The notes: a model not told the origin generated them from the letters alone. A DNA stretch of 64,000 nt from Pseudomonas sp. JAI120 (GCF_014207255.1 NZ_JACHCZ010000004.1:372001-436000), one strand, 5' to 3'; counted from the first letter of the stretch, positions 51,818 to 60,395 are shown. Numbers and translations are program-made.

Positions 51818-54033
51818 GGCTTGTCCATCAGCGTATCAAGCGGTTTTTTGGGGGTGCGGCTCAAGGCCAGACGCAGTTCGTGTAGGGTGGCGTGGCCGAG
51901 GGTGAACAGGCCGCCAATGCCGATGGAGCTGACTTCGCGCAGGGCCGCCAGCGGCGTATCCGGTTGGCCGGCGCCCCAGCTTGCGGCCCAGGTGTCGGCG
52001 CGGGAGAAGGTCAGGCGTACCAATTCGCTTTGCTGGCGCAGGCTGAGGGGTTCGAACTGGGCGCCGATCTGCGCCCCTTTGCTGAACACCACGCGCGCAT
52101 CGAACAGGCTGTCCTGGCCGTTGCGCGAGAGCACCAGTTGCACGCGCTCGCCCTGGGTGATCGAGTGACCATCGGTGAGCATCAGGCCGAAGCCGTTCTG
52201 CGAGAAATCCTGGGTAGTGCCATCCAGCACACGGCCGTCGGCACAGATAATGCTCACCGGTAGCTTGGCGCTGACGCGCGGCTCGGAACGCACCTGGCGC
52301 GCCTCCGAGGCCACGGCTACGGCGGCGCTGGTGATGATCAGGTTGTAGAGGGTCCAGGTCAGGTTGATCGCCACCGTCACGGCCGTGGACGCATCGCCCC
52401 AGATCAACTGATGGATACCAAAACCCAGGCCGACCAGGTTCACGGCTAACAGCACCAGGTAAGGGCGCGCCAGCTTCCAGTCGAAGAACTGCTTATCGAT
52501 GATGCCGCCCTTGTCGGTGACGTTGAAGCCACCGGCCTTGGGGTTGACCAGCGCCACCAGCACCGGCGGCAGGATGTACCAGGCCAGTACGGTCTCGTAT
52601 ACCTCGTTCCAGAACGAGTGCCGGAAGCGGCCCTGGATGCGTGAGTTGGTCAGGCTTGAATGCACCAGGTGCGGCAGTACATAAGCGACGATCATCAGCG
52701 CCGAGGCATGGAAAATCTCCGCGCCAAAGACCAAATAGGCCAGCGGCGCGGTGAGGAACACCAAACGCGGCAAACCATAAAAGAAGTGCAACATAGCGTT
52801 GGCGTAGCAGATGCGCTGGCCCCACTTGAGGCCCTTGCCCAGCAGCGGGTTGTCGGTGCGGAAGATCTGCGCCATGCCCCGCGCCCAGCGAATCCGCTGG
52901 TTGATGTGGCGCGACAGGCTTTCCGTGGCCAGACCCGCGGCTTGCGGGATAGCCAGGTACGCCGTGTTGTAGCCCAGGCGGTTGAGCTTGAGCGCGGTGT
53001 GGGCGTCTTCGGTCACGGTCTCGACGGCCACCCCGCCGATTGCCAGCAGCGGATCACGGCGAATCACCGCACACGAGCCGCAGAAGAAGGTGGCGTTCCA
53101 CAGGTCGTTGCCGTCCTGCACCAGGCCGTAGAACAGCTCGCCCTCGTTGGGCACGGCGCGGAAGGTATCGAGGTTCTTTTCGAACGGGTCCGGCGAGAAG
53201 AAGAAGTGCGGCGTTTGCAGCATCGCCAGCTTCGGATCCTTGAGGAACCAGCCCAGGCTGACTTGCAGGAAGGAGCGCGTCGGCACGTGGTCGGCGTCGA
53301 ACAGCGCGATGTATTCGCCGTCGGTGACCTTCAATGCTTCGTTGAGGTTACCGGCCTTGGCGTGGAAGTTATTGTCGCGGCGGATGTAGTTCACGCCGAT
53401 CTTGCGGCAAAAGTCGCGGAACTCGTCACGGCGACCGTCATCGAGCACGTGGACGCGCAGCTTGTCCTTGGGCCAGTCCATCGCCTGGGCGGCGAAGATG
53501 GTCAGTTTTACGATACTCAGCGCTTCGTTATAGGTGGGGATGAACACGTCCACCGTCGGCCATTCTTCCGGCTCGGCCTTGAGCCATACGGGCGTGCGGC
53601 GCAGCGGCCAGGCGGTTTGCACGTAGCCGAAGATCAGCACGATCAGGGCGTAGAACTCGGCGGCGACCAGGCCGTAGCCGAAGAACATGTCGAGCCAGGT
53701 TTCAAAACCCAGGGTGGAGGTGAGTCGCCAAAACATGTAGCGCAACGAGGCCACCAGCGACAACACCACCAGCGCGAGGATTGCCAGGCGCCCCGGGACC
53801 TTGCGCAGCACCAGCACCGCCATGAAGCACACGGCGGCAAACAGGCATTGGCTGTAGAGGTCCAGCGGCGCGCTGATAACGCCCATAAGCAGCAGGGCAC
53901 CGAGCACGCAACTGGCAAATACCAGCACCGTACGCAGCGCCGCAGGCCAGCGATTGAAGCGCGCGATGGCGCCATTCAGGCGCTGTTCAGCGCGCCCTTC
54001 GACGAAGGGCGTGGAAGACGTATTGTCGGTCAT
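51814..54033 (-). CDS. wssB: WssB, cellulose synthase catalytic subunit BcsA (c-di-GMP-activated)
   Basis: A 739-residue membrane GT2 enzyme that makes beta-1,4-glucan from UDP-glucose. Catalytic motifs are ALFDADHVPTRS (DxD), TVTEDAHTAL (TED, the general base) and NQRIRWARGMAQ (Q-x-x-R-W). A C-terminal PilZ domain binds c-di-GMP through RSEPR (582-586) and DFSQNG (609-614). Both PilZ motifs are intact, so activation by c-di-GMP is expected. The ATG at 54033 overlaps the wssA stop (ATGA); the open frame extends 13 codons further. Confidence 0.97.
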   Translation of the reverse strand: MTDNTSSTPFVEGRAEQRLNGAIARFNRWPAALRTVLVFASCVLGALLLMGVISAPLDLYSQCLFAAVCFMAVLVLRKVPGRLAILALVVLSLVASLRYMFWRLTSTLGFETWLDMFFGYGLVAAEFYALIVLIFGYVQTAWPLRRTPVWLKAEPEEWPTVDVFIPTYNEALSIVKLTIFAAQAMDWPKDKLRVHVLDDGRRDEFRDFCRKIGVNYIRRDNNFHAKAGNLNEALKVTDGEYIALFDADHVPTRSFLQVSLGWFLKDPKLAMLQTPHFFFSPDPFEKNLDTFRAVPNEGELFYGLVQDGNDLWNATFFCGSCAVIRRDPLLAIGGVAVETVTEDAHTALKLNRLGYNTAYLAIPQAAGLATESLSRHINQRIRWARGMAQIFRTDNPLLGKGLKWGQRICYANAMLHFFYGLPRLVFLTAPLAYLVFGAEIFHASALMIVAYVLPHLVHSSLTNSRIQGRFRHSFWNEVYETVLAWYILPPVLVALVNPKAGGFNVTDKGGIIDKQFFDWKLARPYLVLLAVNLVGLGFGIHQLIWGDASTAVTVAINLTWTLYNLIITSAAVAVASEARQVRSEPRVSAKLPVSIICADGRVLDGTTQDFSQNGFGLMLTDGHSITQGERVQLVLSRNGQDSLFDARVVFSKGAQIGAQFEPLSLRQQSELVRLTFSRADTWAASWGAGQPDTPLAALREVSSIGIGGLFTLGHATLHELRLALSRTPKKPLDTLMDKP

Positions 54034-55079
54034 GGGAGGTCCGAGTCGATGCGTTCGAGCAAGGTACGGCACAGGGCGTGGACGTCCTGGCAGCCGATAC
54101 TGTTGACGGTAGGGTCGAGGGGGTCACGCCCGCAGGCCTGGGCTTCGCTGAACGCCAGGTCGCGGTGGACGATGCCCAGCAGGGCAGTACCGAGGCGCGT
54201 CTTGAACACCTCGGCCATGTCCAGGCTGAACCGGTGGGCGGCGTCCAACTGATTGATCACATAAAAGCGTCGTGGTGGTTTTGCGCGTTGCAGGTATGGC
54301 GCCAGCACGCTGTCCATCTGGTCCAGGGTGCTGAACGACGCCACATCCGACTGCACCACCACCAGCACCGCGTCGGCGACCGACATGGCTTGGCGGAGGT
54401 ACACGGTGTTACCGGCCGGTACGTCGATGATGACCGTGTCCTGGCCGTTCAGTTTAAGGCTGGCCAAACGCTTACCAAGCCACTCGGAATCCTGGCCCAA
54501 CCAGCGATTCAAGCTCTGCTGCTGCTCGTGGTCAGTGCCACCGAAGGCCACCAGGCGGCAACCGGCAAAGCCGCGCTCGGGCAGGGCTTCCCAGCCTTCG
54601 TTAAGCAAGCTGGTGGCGCCGACGCCAGGGATGTCGAGGCCCAGGCACAGGTGGTGACGCAGGGCGTTTTGCGGGTCCAGGTCGAGGGCAAGCGCCGGGT
54701 GACCCTGGCGCTGCAAGCCACTGGCAACCGCAGCAGCCAAGGTGCTACGGCCGACGCCGCCTTTGACCGAAACCACCACCACCACTTTCGGCGTGGACGG
54801 CTCCGAATACACCTCGCCTTGCGGCCCCTGTACCACTTCGGGCAGCGGCAGGTGGTCGGCGTCGCCATGGTTCAGCTCTTCGAGCAAACGCAACAACGGA
54901 GCCGATGGGGCTTCATCTAAAAGAGCTGCCAATGCAGGCAGGGGAGCAACAACCTCCGGGCTTTCCAGGACCTCTACTTCGTCCTCGATGAACTCATGGA
55001 TAAAGTCGATTTCGCGGTAGCCATTCGGGTTGGCACCCAGCTTGTTGAATAGTTTTGAAATGTCATCTGCTCGACTCAC
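54030..55079 (-). CDS. wssA: WssA, MinD/ParA-like ATPase with BcsR-like N-terminus
   Basis: A 349-residue protein. Residues 4-24 (DDISKLFNKLG....YREI) resemble the short BcsR/BcsP-type motif, and an acidic linker leads to a ParA-like ATPase domain (about 98-349) with SVKGGVGRST (106-113) and ALDLDPQNALRHH. The second lysine of the deviant Walker A is replaced by Arg. BcsQ-type ATPases form a complex with BcsR in enterobacteria, so WssA may be a natural fusion of both roles; this is inference. It is the first gene of the wss operon. Confidence 0.93.
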   Translation of the reverse strand: MSRADDISKLFNKLGANPNGYREIDFIHEFIEDEVEVLESPEVVAPLPALAALLDEAPSAPLLRLLEELNHGDADHLPLPEVVQGPQGEVYSEPSTPKVVVVVSVKGGVGRSTLAAAVASGLQRQGHPALALDLDPQNALRHHLCLGLDIPGVGATSLLNEGWEALPERGFAGCRLVAFGGTDHEQQQSLNRWLGQDSEWLGKRLASLKLNGQDTVIIDVPAGNTVYLRQAMSVADAVLVVVQSDVASFSTLDQMDSVLAPYLQRAKPPRRFYVINQLDAAHRFSLDMAEVFKTRLGTALLGIVHRDLAFSEAQACGRDPLDPTVNSIGCQDVHALCRTLLERIDSDLP

Positions 55080-55440
55080 TCACTGCCCCTCCCCACCTGG
55101 TTTGCCCTTTAAAGGCGATAAAAAGGTCAGCAATGGGCTGACCGTGTATTTTTATAGTTATGTGTTGGCCGAGGTATTCTGTGATATCACAATGATAGTG
55201 TCAGTATTTTGATGATTTTACCCGGGTATTATCCGACGAACGGCATGGCGCCATTTTTATGACTATTTCGCCGAGAAAAATGCATCCCTCGTAAGAACAT
55301 GGACTTGCACTGATTTATCGTGATTTTTGTTGGCCTAGTGGTCAGAAACGGCACAAATCTGACATGCCCATAAACAGATAATCGATTGGCTCAAACCTGT
55401 CTCGAAAATTTGCCTACACGATTTTGCGATTAAACCTACT
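55080..55440 (-). promoter_or_regulatory. wss operon promoter region
   Basis: An AT-rich, 360-base region upstream of wssA. On the minus strand it includes TATAAA within ACTATAAAAATAC as a -10-like box, and TTGTGA upstream. It likely contains the regulatory sites of the operon; in SBW25 the operon is controlled by c-di-GMP-linked and AmrZ/FleQ-type factors, but I did not recognise their consensus with certainty. Confidence 0.55.
55180..55191. promoter_or_regulatory. 12-bp perfect palindrome upstream of wssA
   Basis: TGTGATATCACA is a perfect palindrome 101 bases upstream of the wssA start. The TGTGA half sites match the CRP/Vfr half site but are 2 bases apart and not 6, so it is not a normal Vfr site. 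It may be the operator of another factor. Confidence 0.4.
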
Positions 55441-55645
55441 ATTCATATCGCGCGACAGAATACGCAAACCGCGGCGGGATTCAAGGCAAAACCCGCCCGG
55501 CGGTCGCCCGTAAAGGCACGGCCGGTGTATGTCTGCGCAGCTCCTATGGATGCAGCTTCTATAGATAGAGGAGAGAGCCCACACCACCCGGTAGCTCCTC
55601 GGGGGTCGCCCCCTGAACGGGACTTCCTGATCACCGCCAGGCTTG
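55441..55645. other. Intergenic block with GC-rich hairpins, no clear gene
   Basis: A GC-rich stretch with short inverted elements around 55590-55620 (GTAGCTCCTCGGGGGTCGCCCCC). Open frames on the minus strand here overlap each other and lack ribosome sites, so I call no gene. Confidence 0.35.
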
Positions 55646-56053
55646 TTAACGAACCCGCCGCTCGGTGAATTCGTAGCCATCCTGGCAATCGCTGGTAGGG
55701 TCCGCCGCTACACTCACGTAATGCACCGTGTCCGGATCCACCAGCTGATAGGTGTACACATCCGGCGAACGCACCCCATCGGTGCGCAACTCGTTCTTAC
55801 CGTTGGCCGCCGACCACGAACCCTGCTCGGTCTGAATCACCTGCGTCTGCTGCGCATCGCGGAAAAAGGTAATGGTGAAACGGCCATCGGGCTTGAGGTT
55901 GTTGGTCCACGACAGAAACTGACATTTGCCGGTTTCCGTACGCAGGCCTTTCCAAGTGCCGACCAGCGCGGAGTCGTTGCCGGGCTTGGTAGTGGAGCAC
56001 GCGCTGAGAGCAGCGGTGAGGAGGATGAAGCACAGGGAGAGAGTCCGTTTCAC
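55646..56053 (-). CDS. Putative lipoprotein
   Basis: A 135-residue outer-membrane-type lipoprotein. The signal peptide ends at LSAC (Cys19), followed by STTKPG and a beta-rich domain (LVGTWKGLRTETGKCQFLSW, RFTITFFRDAQQTQVIQTEQGSW) with the look of a lipocalin-like or DUF-type small barrel. Function unknown. It lies between wssA and tRNA-Thr on the minus strand. Confidence 0.8.
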   Translation of the reverse strand: MKRTLSLCFILLTAALSACSTTKPGNDSALVGTWKGLRTETGKCQFLSWTNNLKPDGRFTITFFRDAQQTQVIQTEQGSWSAANGKNELRTDGVRSPDVYTYQLVDPDTVHYVSVAADPTSDCQDGYEFTERRVR

Positions 56054-56241
56054 GTGGGGCTTCCTTAGATAGAGATGAATTCAAGATCGCGCCGGCCAGA
56101 CCGCTCGGCGACGAGGGAAGAATCCTACCCGCGCTTGCCGGAAAAAGGGGCGTTGGTGGAAAAAGCTCGGTCTCTGCAAAAATAGTCAGAATTCAGGGGT
56201 TTACAGAACGTTGCCAATCGCTATAATCGTCGCCCTAACAC

Positions 56242-56317
<76 letters not shown>

Positions 56318-56360
56318 CATTAGGCTCCATTGCATTCCACAGAATGCTCTGGAAGCCCCG

Positions 56361-56386
56361 AAAACCCGCCCTTTGGCGGGTTTTTT
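56361..56386 (+). terminator. Rho-independent terminator after tRNA-Thr
   Basis: AAAACCCGCC and GGCGGG form a stem with a CTTT-type loop, followed by TTTTTT. It could belong to the tRNA gene or to the element. Confidence 0.85.
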
Positions 56387-56481
56387 CGTTCCAGGACCCT
56401 CTGTCGGGATCCAACAAAATCCCCCTTCCCCGAGGGTATGTTAGGGGTACTGCGATTTCCCGGTCAGGAACGCGTACCCCT

Positions 56482-57810
56482 ATGCCACGTCTAGCGATCC
56501 CCCTCAGCGACCTGCAATGCCGCACGGCCAAAACCCGCGAACGCGCCTACAAACTGTTCGACGGCGGCGGCATGTACCTTTTCGTCAAACCCAATGGCGT
56601 GAAGACCTGGCGCTTGAAGTACACCAAGCCCAGCGGCAAGGAAGGTACGCTCATCATCGGCAATTACCCCATAGTTACCCTTTCAGTCGCACGGCGTAAG
56701 CGAGACGAAGCCAAGGCGTTGCTGCTCGACAACCTCGACCCAATGGAAGAAAAGAAGAAGGCCAAGATCGTAGCCCAACGGGCGGCACTGCTTTTCGAAA
56801 CCGTTGCTCTGCAGTGGCACGCCGACATGTCCCGTCGCTGGACCGAAGGACACGCAAAAACCGTGATGAGCCGACTGCGTACCCACGTCTTCCCACTGAT
56901 CGGCCAACGCCCCATCGCTGAACTCGATACCCACGACCTGCTAGAGATCACCCAGCGCATCAAGGAACGCGGCACCATGGATGTGGCGTTAAGGGTACAG
57001 AACTACTTATCCACCATCATGCGCGGGGCCAAAAGAGCCCGGCAGATCACCATGAATCCTGCACTAGATCTGGCAGGCTCGATTCACGCGCCGCGCACAA
57101 TCCATCGCCCGGCCCTCTCCCTCAACCGCCTACCCGAACTGCTACACCGTATCGACAACTACAACGGCCGCGAACTGACGCGCCTCGCCGTCCTGCTGAC
57201 GTTGCATGTATTCGTCCGCTCCAGCGAACTGCGCTTCGCGCGATGGAGTGAGTTCGACCTCCAACGCGCCATGTGGGAAATCCCCGATACACGCGCACCG
57301 ATTGAAGGGGTACGCAACTCCACACGAGGGACCAAGATGAACGGCGATATTCAAATGGTTCCGCTATCGCCGCAGGTCATCGAGATACTGGAGCGCCTGC
57401 GCAGCCTCAGTCGCTTTTCAGAGTTAGTGTTACCGGGCGACCACAAGTACTGGAAGCCCATGTCCGAGAACACGGTGAACACCATGCTCCGCAACGTCGG
57501 CTATGACACCAGCAAGGACGTGTGCGGCCACGGCTTCAGGACCATGGCCTGTAGCGCCCTGCTGGAGTCCGGGTTATGGACCGACGCAGCCATTGAACGG
57601 CAAATGAGCCACAAGGAACGCAACCGCGTGCGCGCCGCGTATATCCACAAAGCTGAATTTCTGGAGCAGCGTCGGCTGATCATGGCGTGGTGGAGCAACT
57701 ACATCGACGCCAACCGCAGCGGGCATGTAACGCCTCACGAGTTCGCTCACCCAGTCGGCGACAACATCACCGCCCTACAAAATAGCCGTGGCGCATCCAA
57801 ACGTGGGTAA
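56482..57810 (+). CDS. P4-type tyrosine integrase
   Basis: A 442-residue integrase of the DUF4102/P4 family. N-terminal arm-binding domain (RLAIPLSDLQCRTAKTRERAYKLFDGGGMYLFVKPNGVKTWRLKYT, read here in parts), core-binding SAM-like domain (about 105-210) and a catalytic domain with Arg in HVFVRSSELRFARW, His-x-x-Arg in CGHGFRTMA, a later His in MSHKERNRVRAAY and the nucleophile Tyr in RAAYIHK. The ATG at 56482 is used; the frame extends 46 codons further into the terminator without a ribosome site. It uses the 3' end of tRNA-Thr as its site. Confidence 0.93.
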   Translation: MPRLAIPLSDLQCRTAKTRERAYKLFDGGGMYLFVKPNGVKTWRLKYTKPSGKEGTLIIGNYPIVTLSVARRKRDEAKALLLDNLDPMEEKKKAKIVAQRAALLFETVALQWHADMSRRWTEGHAKTVMSRLRTHVFPLIGQRPIAELDTHDLLEITQRIKERGTMDVALRVQNYLSTIMRGAKRARQITMNPALDLAGSIHAPRTIHRPALSLNRLPELLHRIDNYNGRELTRLAVLLTLHVFVRSSELRFARWSEFDLQRAMWEIPDTRAPIEGVRNSTRGTKMNGDIQMVPLSPQVIEILERLRSLSRFSELVLPGDHKYWKPMSENTVNTMLRNVGYDTSKDVCGHGFRTMACSALLESGLWTDAAIERQMSHKERNRVRAAYIHKAEFLEQRRLIMAWWSNYIDANRSGHVTPHEFAHPVGDNITALQNSRGASKRG

Positions 57811-57845
57811 GCCTGTGAGATCACCGTTATCCGCCCTTCCACGCG

Positions 57846-57890
57846 GGTCCATCCAAGCGGGGCTGCAAAGCCGCCCTGCTTGGATGGACC
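57846..57890. terminator. Hairpin after the P4-type integrase
   Basis: GGTCCATCCAAGC and GCTTGGATGGACC form a perfect 13-bp stem around a 19-base loop. It begins 36 bases after the stop codon, but no T run follows, so it may be a structural or protein-binding site and not a terminator. Confidence 0.55.
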
Positions 57891-57923
57891 TCATTTAAAA
57901 AATCTAAAGCCCACGCAATTGTC

Positions 57924-58013
57924 TGTGGAAAACCATAGATTTCCACCGGTGGATAATTTCATCCACAGCCGCAGAATTCCCGATAATTCGAGCCTTGACC
58001 CAAATTATCCACA
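57924..58013. other. Cluster of DnaA-box-like motifs
   Basis: Four motifs lie within 90 bases: TGTGGAAAA (57924, reverse), GGTGGATAA (57948, reverse), TCATCCACA (57959) and TTATCCACA (58005, perfect consensus). The region is AT-rich compared with its flanks. It may mark a replication origin of the element or bind DnaA for another reason. Confidence 0.45.
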
Positions 58014-58709
58014 GGCGTAGAAAAGATCGGGCAAAGCGCTGTCTTTGACAGCAACCCAGGTAGCCAGAACCTTTAAGGCTACGCCACACCGTGGTGGTTC
58101 TCCCAAAGTGCGATTAGCGTCCGGCGGCTCGCACGGTCACTCACCGAGTGATGGATGCCTACTTCAGATCGTTGCCATTGCGGCAAATACATCCCCCTAT
58201 CCAGCTGCCCTGCAGCAACCTTTCCGCTTGGCCATTTCACTGCGCCAACCTGCGCCCGTCTCTTTCTCCCGGAAAGAGACGGGCGCTCCTACCGTTGCTG
58301 CAGCCCAACTCGTACAAGGCTTTTCGGCATTCCCCCTCGTGACAATCGGCGTGACAAACACCGAAGTCACCAGCAACAGCGATGCAGATGATGGTGCCGC
58401 AGCCCACGGAATGGACTGCACCTGACTGACAGTCAGGCCCCGGTCATCGCATAGCTGCCTTCACCCGACTCAGGATCTCGCGGCACTGGTTTCGTCAGCC
58501 AATGCAGCCTCCACCCGCCCACCTGTATCGGTGTTCAGGAGGCCAGATCATGAGATGCCCGAGCTCCCGGTCGTAAAGAGCCGTCAGTCCCGCGTTAGTG
58601 GACAACCCTCACAGGTCGCAGGGGCCTTGATCCCTGATAACACTCAGCATTCGTGGCGGGATGACGTGGGGAAAGTTTTAAAAGTTTTGGCTTCGAGAGG
58701 CGTTTGATC
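58014..58709. other. Intergenic region with a strong hairpin, no convincing gene
   Basis: About 700 bases between the DnaA-box-like motifs and the next gene. The longest open frame (58045-58425) lacks a ribosome site and recognisable domains and spans the strong hairpin at 58252-58286, so I leave it uncalled. The last 20 bases hold GAGAGG, the ribosome site of the next gene. Confidence 0.4.
58252..58286. repeat. 15-bp perfect hairpin in the island
   Basis: GCGCCCGTCTCTTTC (58252-58266) and GAAAGAGACGGGCGC (58272-58286) are perfect complements around the 5-base loop TCCCG. No T run follows. It may be a structured RNA element, an origin-of-transfer-type hairpin or a single-strand origin. Confidence 0.6.
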
Positions 58710-59690
58710 ATGGCATTGGTCGGTAGACGAGATGGGCGCAATTTTGGCTATGGCCGGCAACTGAGCTACGCCGGGCCGCAAGCGCTAAAAGATCTGTTTG
58801 GCGGTGGGCATTACGGGACGGTCAAAGCGCACAGTGATCGGTGGCTGGCGTTTGTACGCTGGTGTCGGTCGGAGCATGGGCCAGGCTTCAACGATGCGCG
58901 ACAGATTGATCAGCAGACCTTGCTGGACTACACCGGACATCTGCGCCAACAAGTTGAACAAGGTGAGCTGGCTATCGCCACTGCGCAAAACCGGTTGTCC
59001 AGTGTGAATCGAACCATGGCCGCGCTTCGCGGTGATCAGTATGTGAAAGTGCCGAGCCCGAGTAAGGCGCTGGGAATGCGGCGCACCACTGTTCGTCGTT
59101 CAGTGCCGCAAGGCCAAGACCGCGAACAGGTGAAGCGGATCGTAGAGGTACTTTGCGAAAACCAGCAGACGCGCGTCGCGGCCATCGCTCAGTTAGCGCG
59201 AGCCACCGGTATGCGTTTGCGTGAGGCGATTTTGGCCGACCTTCCTCGACTGCAACGGGAAGCCGAGCAGCTCGGGAGGATCAACATCCAGGACGGCACC
59301 AAAGGTGGCCGTTCAGGCGCATCAGCACCTCGTTGGATTACGGTAAATGATCATATTCGTGACGCACTAAGGTTTGCCGAACAGGTCTCGCCCGACCGTA
59401 GCCCCAACCTACTTGCACCGAACGAACGCTACCTTGATTTCTTGCAGGGAATCGTCCGCCCCGCACGGGACATCCTCCATAAGCACGACCTCAAAGGCTT
59501 CCACGAACTGCGGGCAGCCTATGCGTGCGAACGCTATGAGCAAATCATCCACCATCCCGCCCCCATCAACGGTGGCCATTGCTATCAATTCGACCGATGC
59601 CTAGATCAGGACGCCCGAGCAAAAATCAGCTATGAGCTGGGGCACAACCGTATCGTCGTGGTGGCCGCTTACATTGGTGGTCGAGTATGA
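58710..59690 (+). CDS. Tyrosine-recombinase-like protein (integrase-domain protein)
   Basis: A 326-residue protein. The N-terminal region (14-105) resembles the phage-integrase SAM-like domain (AHSDRWLAFVRWCRSEHG), and the C-terminal half has Arg in ARATGMRLREAIL, His-x-x-Arg in FHELRAAYACERY, His in ELGHNRIVVVAAYIG and a Tyr in AAYIGGRV. All catalytic positions seem present. GAGAGG is nine bases ahead of the ATG at 58710. It is a second recombinase in the element and its target is unknown. Its stop overlaps the next gene by four bases. Confidence 0.82.
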   Translation: MALVGRRDGRNFGYGRQLSYAGPQALKDLFGGGHYGTVKAHSDRWLAFVRWCRSEHGPGFNDARQIDQQTLLDYTGHLRQQVEQGELAIATAQNRLSSVNRTMAALRGDQYVKVPSPSKALGMRRTTVRRSVPQGQDREQVKRIVEVLCENQQTRVAAIAQLARATGMRLREAILADLPRLQREAEQLGRINIQDGTKGGRSGASAPRWITVNDHIRDALRFAEQVSPDRSPNLLAPNERYLDFLQGIVRPARDILHKHDLKGFHELRAAYACERYEQIIHHPAPINGGHCYQFDRCLDQDARAKISYELGHNRIVVVAAYIGGRV

Positions 59691-59962
59691 GCAAGGTATT
59701 CGATATGGAACTATTCCTGTCAGGCGTCCTGACCGGATCGCACACCACGCGCCAACGCCACCTGCGTCAGGCGAAGGCCATCCAAGCAGCAATCACTGAT
59801 CGCTGGCAACGGGACAATCCATGGACTTGGCAGAGAAAACACCTTGCGTGGTTTTTGAGTCGGCGCCTAAACCAGCACACTGAATCGACGCGCTATTACT
59901 ATTTGCTAACCATGCAATTACTCACTCATCGCCTAGGAAAACCCTGGCAGTTCAACCGCTAA
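59687..59962 (+). CDS. Small hypothetical partner of the recombinase-like protein
   Basis: A 91-residue basic, helix-rich protein (SGVLTGSHTTRQRHLRQAKAIQAAI, WTWQRKHLAWFLSRRL). Its ATG overlaps the recombinase-like stop codon (ATGA), so the two are translated together. Such small proteins may assist the recombinase, but no family is recognised. Confidence 0.7.
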   Translation: MSKVFDMELFLSGVLTGSHTTRQRHLRQAKAIQAAITDRWQRDNPWTWQRKHLAWFLSRRLNQHTESTRYYYLLTMQLLTHRLGKPWQFNR

Positions 59963-59978
59963 ACGAAGGTCAGAAAAC

Positions 59979-60164
59979 GGCCGATTCTGTTGAAAAAGTC
60001 TGACGCGGTTTTCACGACAGAAAAATATGCGCATGAGATTGAAATCTTGAATGACCGCACAGGTACTCGGACAAAGATTTCACGTAGCAGCGCGCAAAAC
60101 GGGCTGCGGCATTGATCAGGTTCCTGGCAATTCGAGAAAACCGACTTTTTCAACAGAATCGGCC
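59979..60164. mobile_element. MITE-like element with 22-bp perfect terminal inverted repeats
   Basis: GGCCGATTCTGTTGAAAAAGTC (59979-60000, 22 bases; first 20 shown by GGCCGATTCTGTTGAAAAAG) is inverted exactly at 60143-60164. The 186-bp unit has no transposase. The ends resemble those of common IS families, from which it probably derives and by which it could be moved in trans. Confidence 0.75.
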
Positions 60165-60266
60165 AAAAGCGGACAGTCTCACTGGGACTGGGCTGGTATC
60201 CCTGAGGCTCGAAAGCATCTATGAAACTCGGGGCGATTCAGTGTCCGGGAATTGTTGACCACTACA
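60165..60266. mobile_element. IS end remnant
   Basis: About 100 bases ending in GAATTGTTGACCACTACA at 60266, which resembles the terminal sequence of IS3-type elements (TGTAGTGGTCAACAATTCCC on the other strand). No transposase is left. It abuts the MITE and cuts the cassette gene at 60262-60387. Confidence 0.5.
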
Positions 60267-60387
60267 GTTGGCCTCGATACTCAAATTGCTCGCGTGTCTT
60301 AATCTCTGATCGATCTTCGAACCATGAGCGGGCTATTGCCGCAGTAGACGCCATTGAGTGGCGAAATACCTCTGCCGAGATTGGCAT
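60262..60387 (-). pseudogene. Truncated integron-cassette gene (5' fragment)
   Basis: An open frame of 41 codons (MPISAEVFRHSMAST... to the IS end) starts 9 bases after the cassette core site GTTAGAG and ends at a TAG that lies partly inside the IS end. The true 3' part of this cassette gene and its attC site are gone. No domain is recognisable. Confidence 0.5.
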
Positions 60388-60395
60388 GATAAAAG

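Noticed and set aside
55180..55191. Vfr/CRP site upstream of wssA
   Set aside because: The half sites TGTGA and TCACA are separated by 2 bases and not the 6 that CRP-type proteins need.
58045..58425. 126-codon open frame in the island
   Set aside because: No ribosome site, unusual composition, and it spans a 15-bp perfect hairpin; more likely non-coding.
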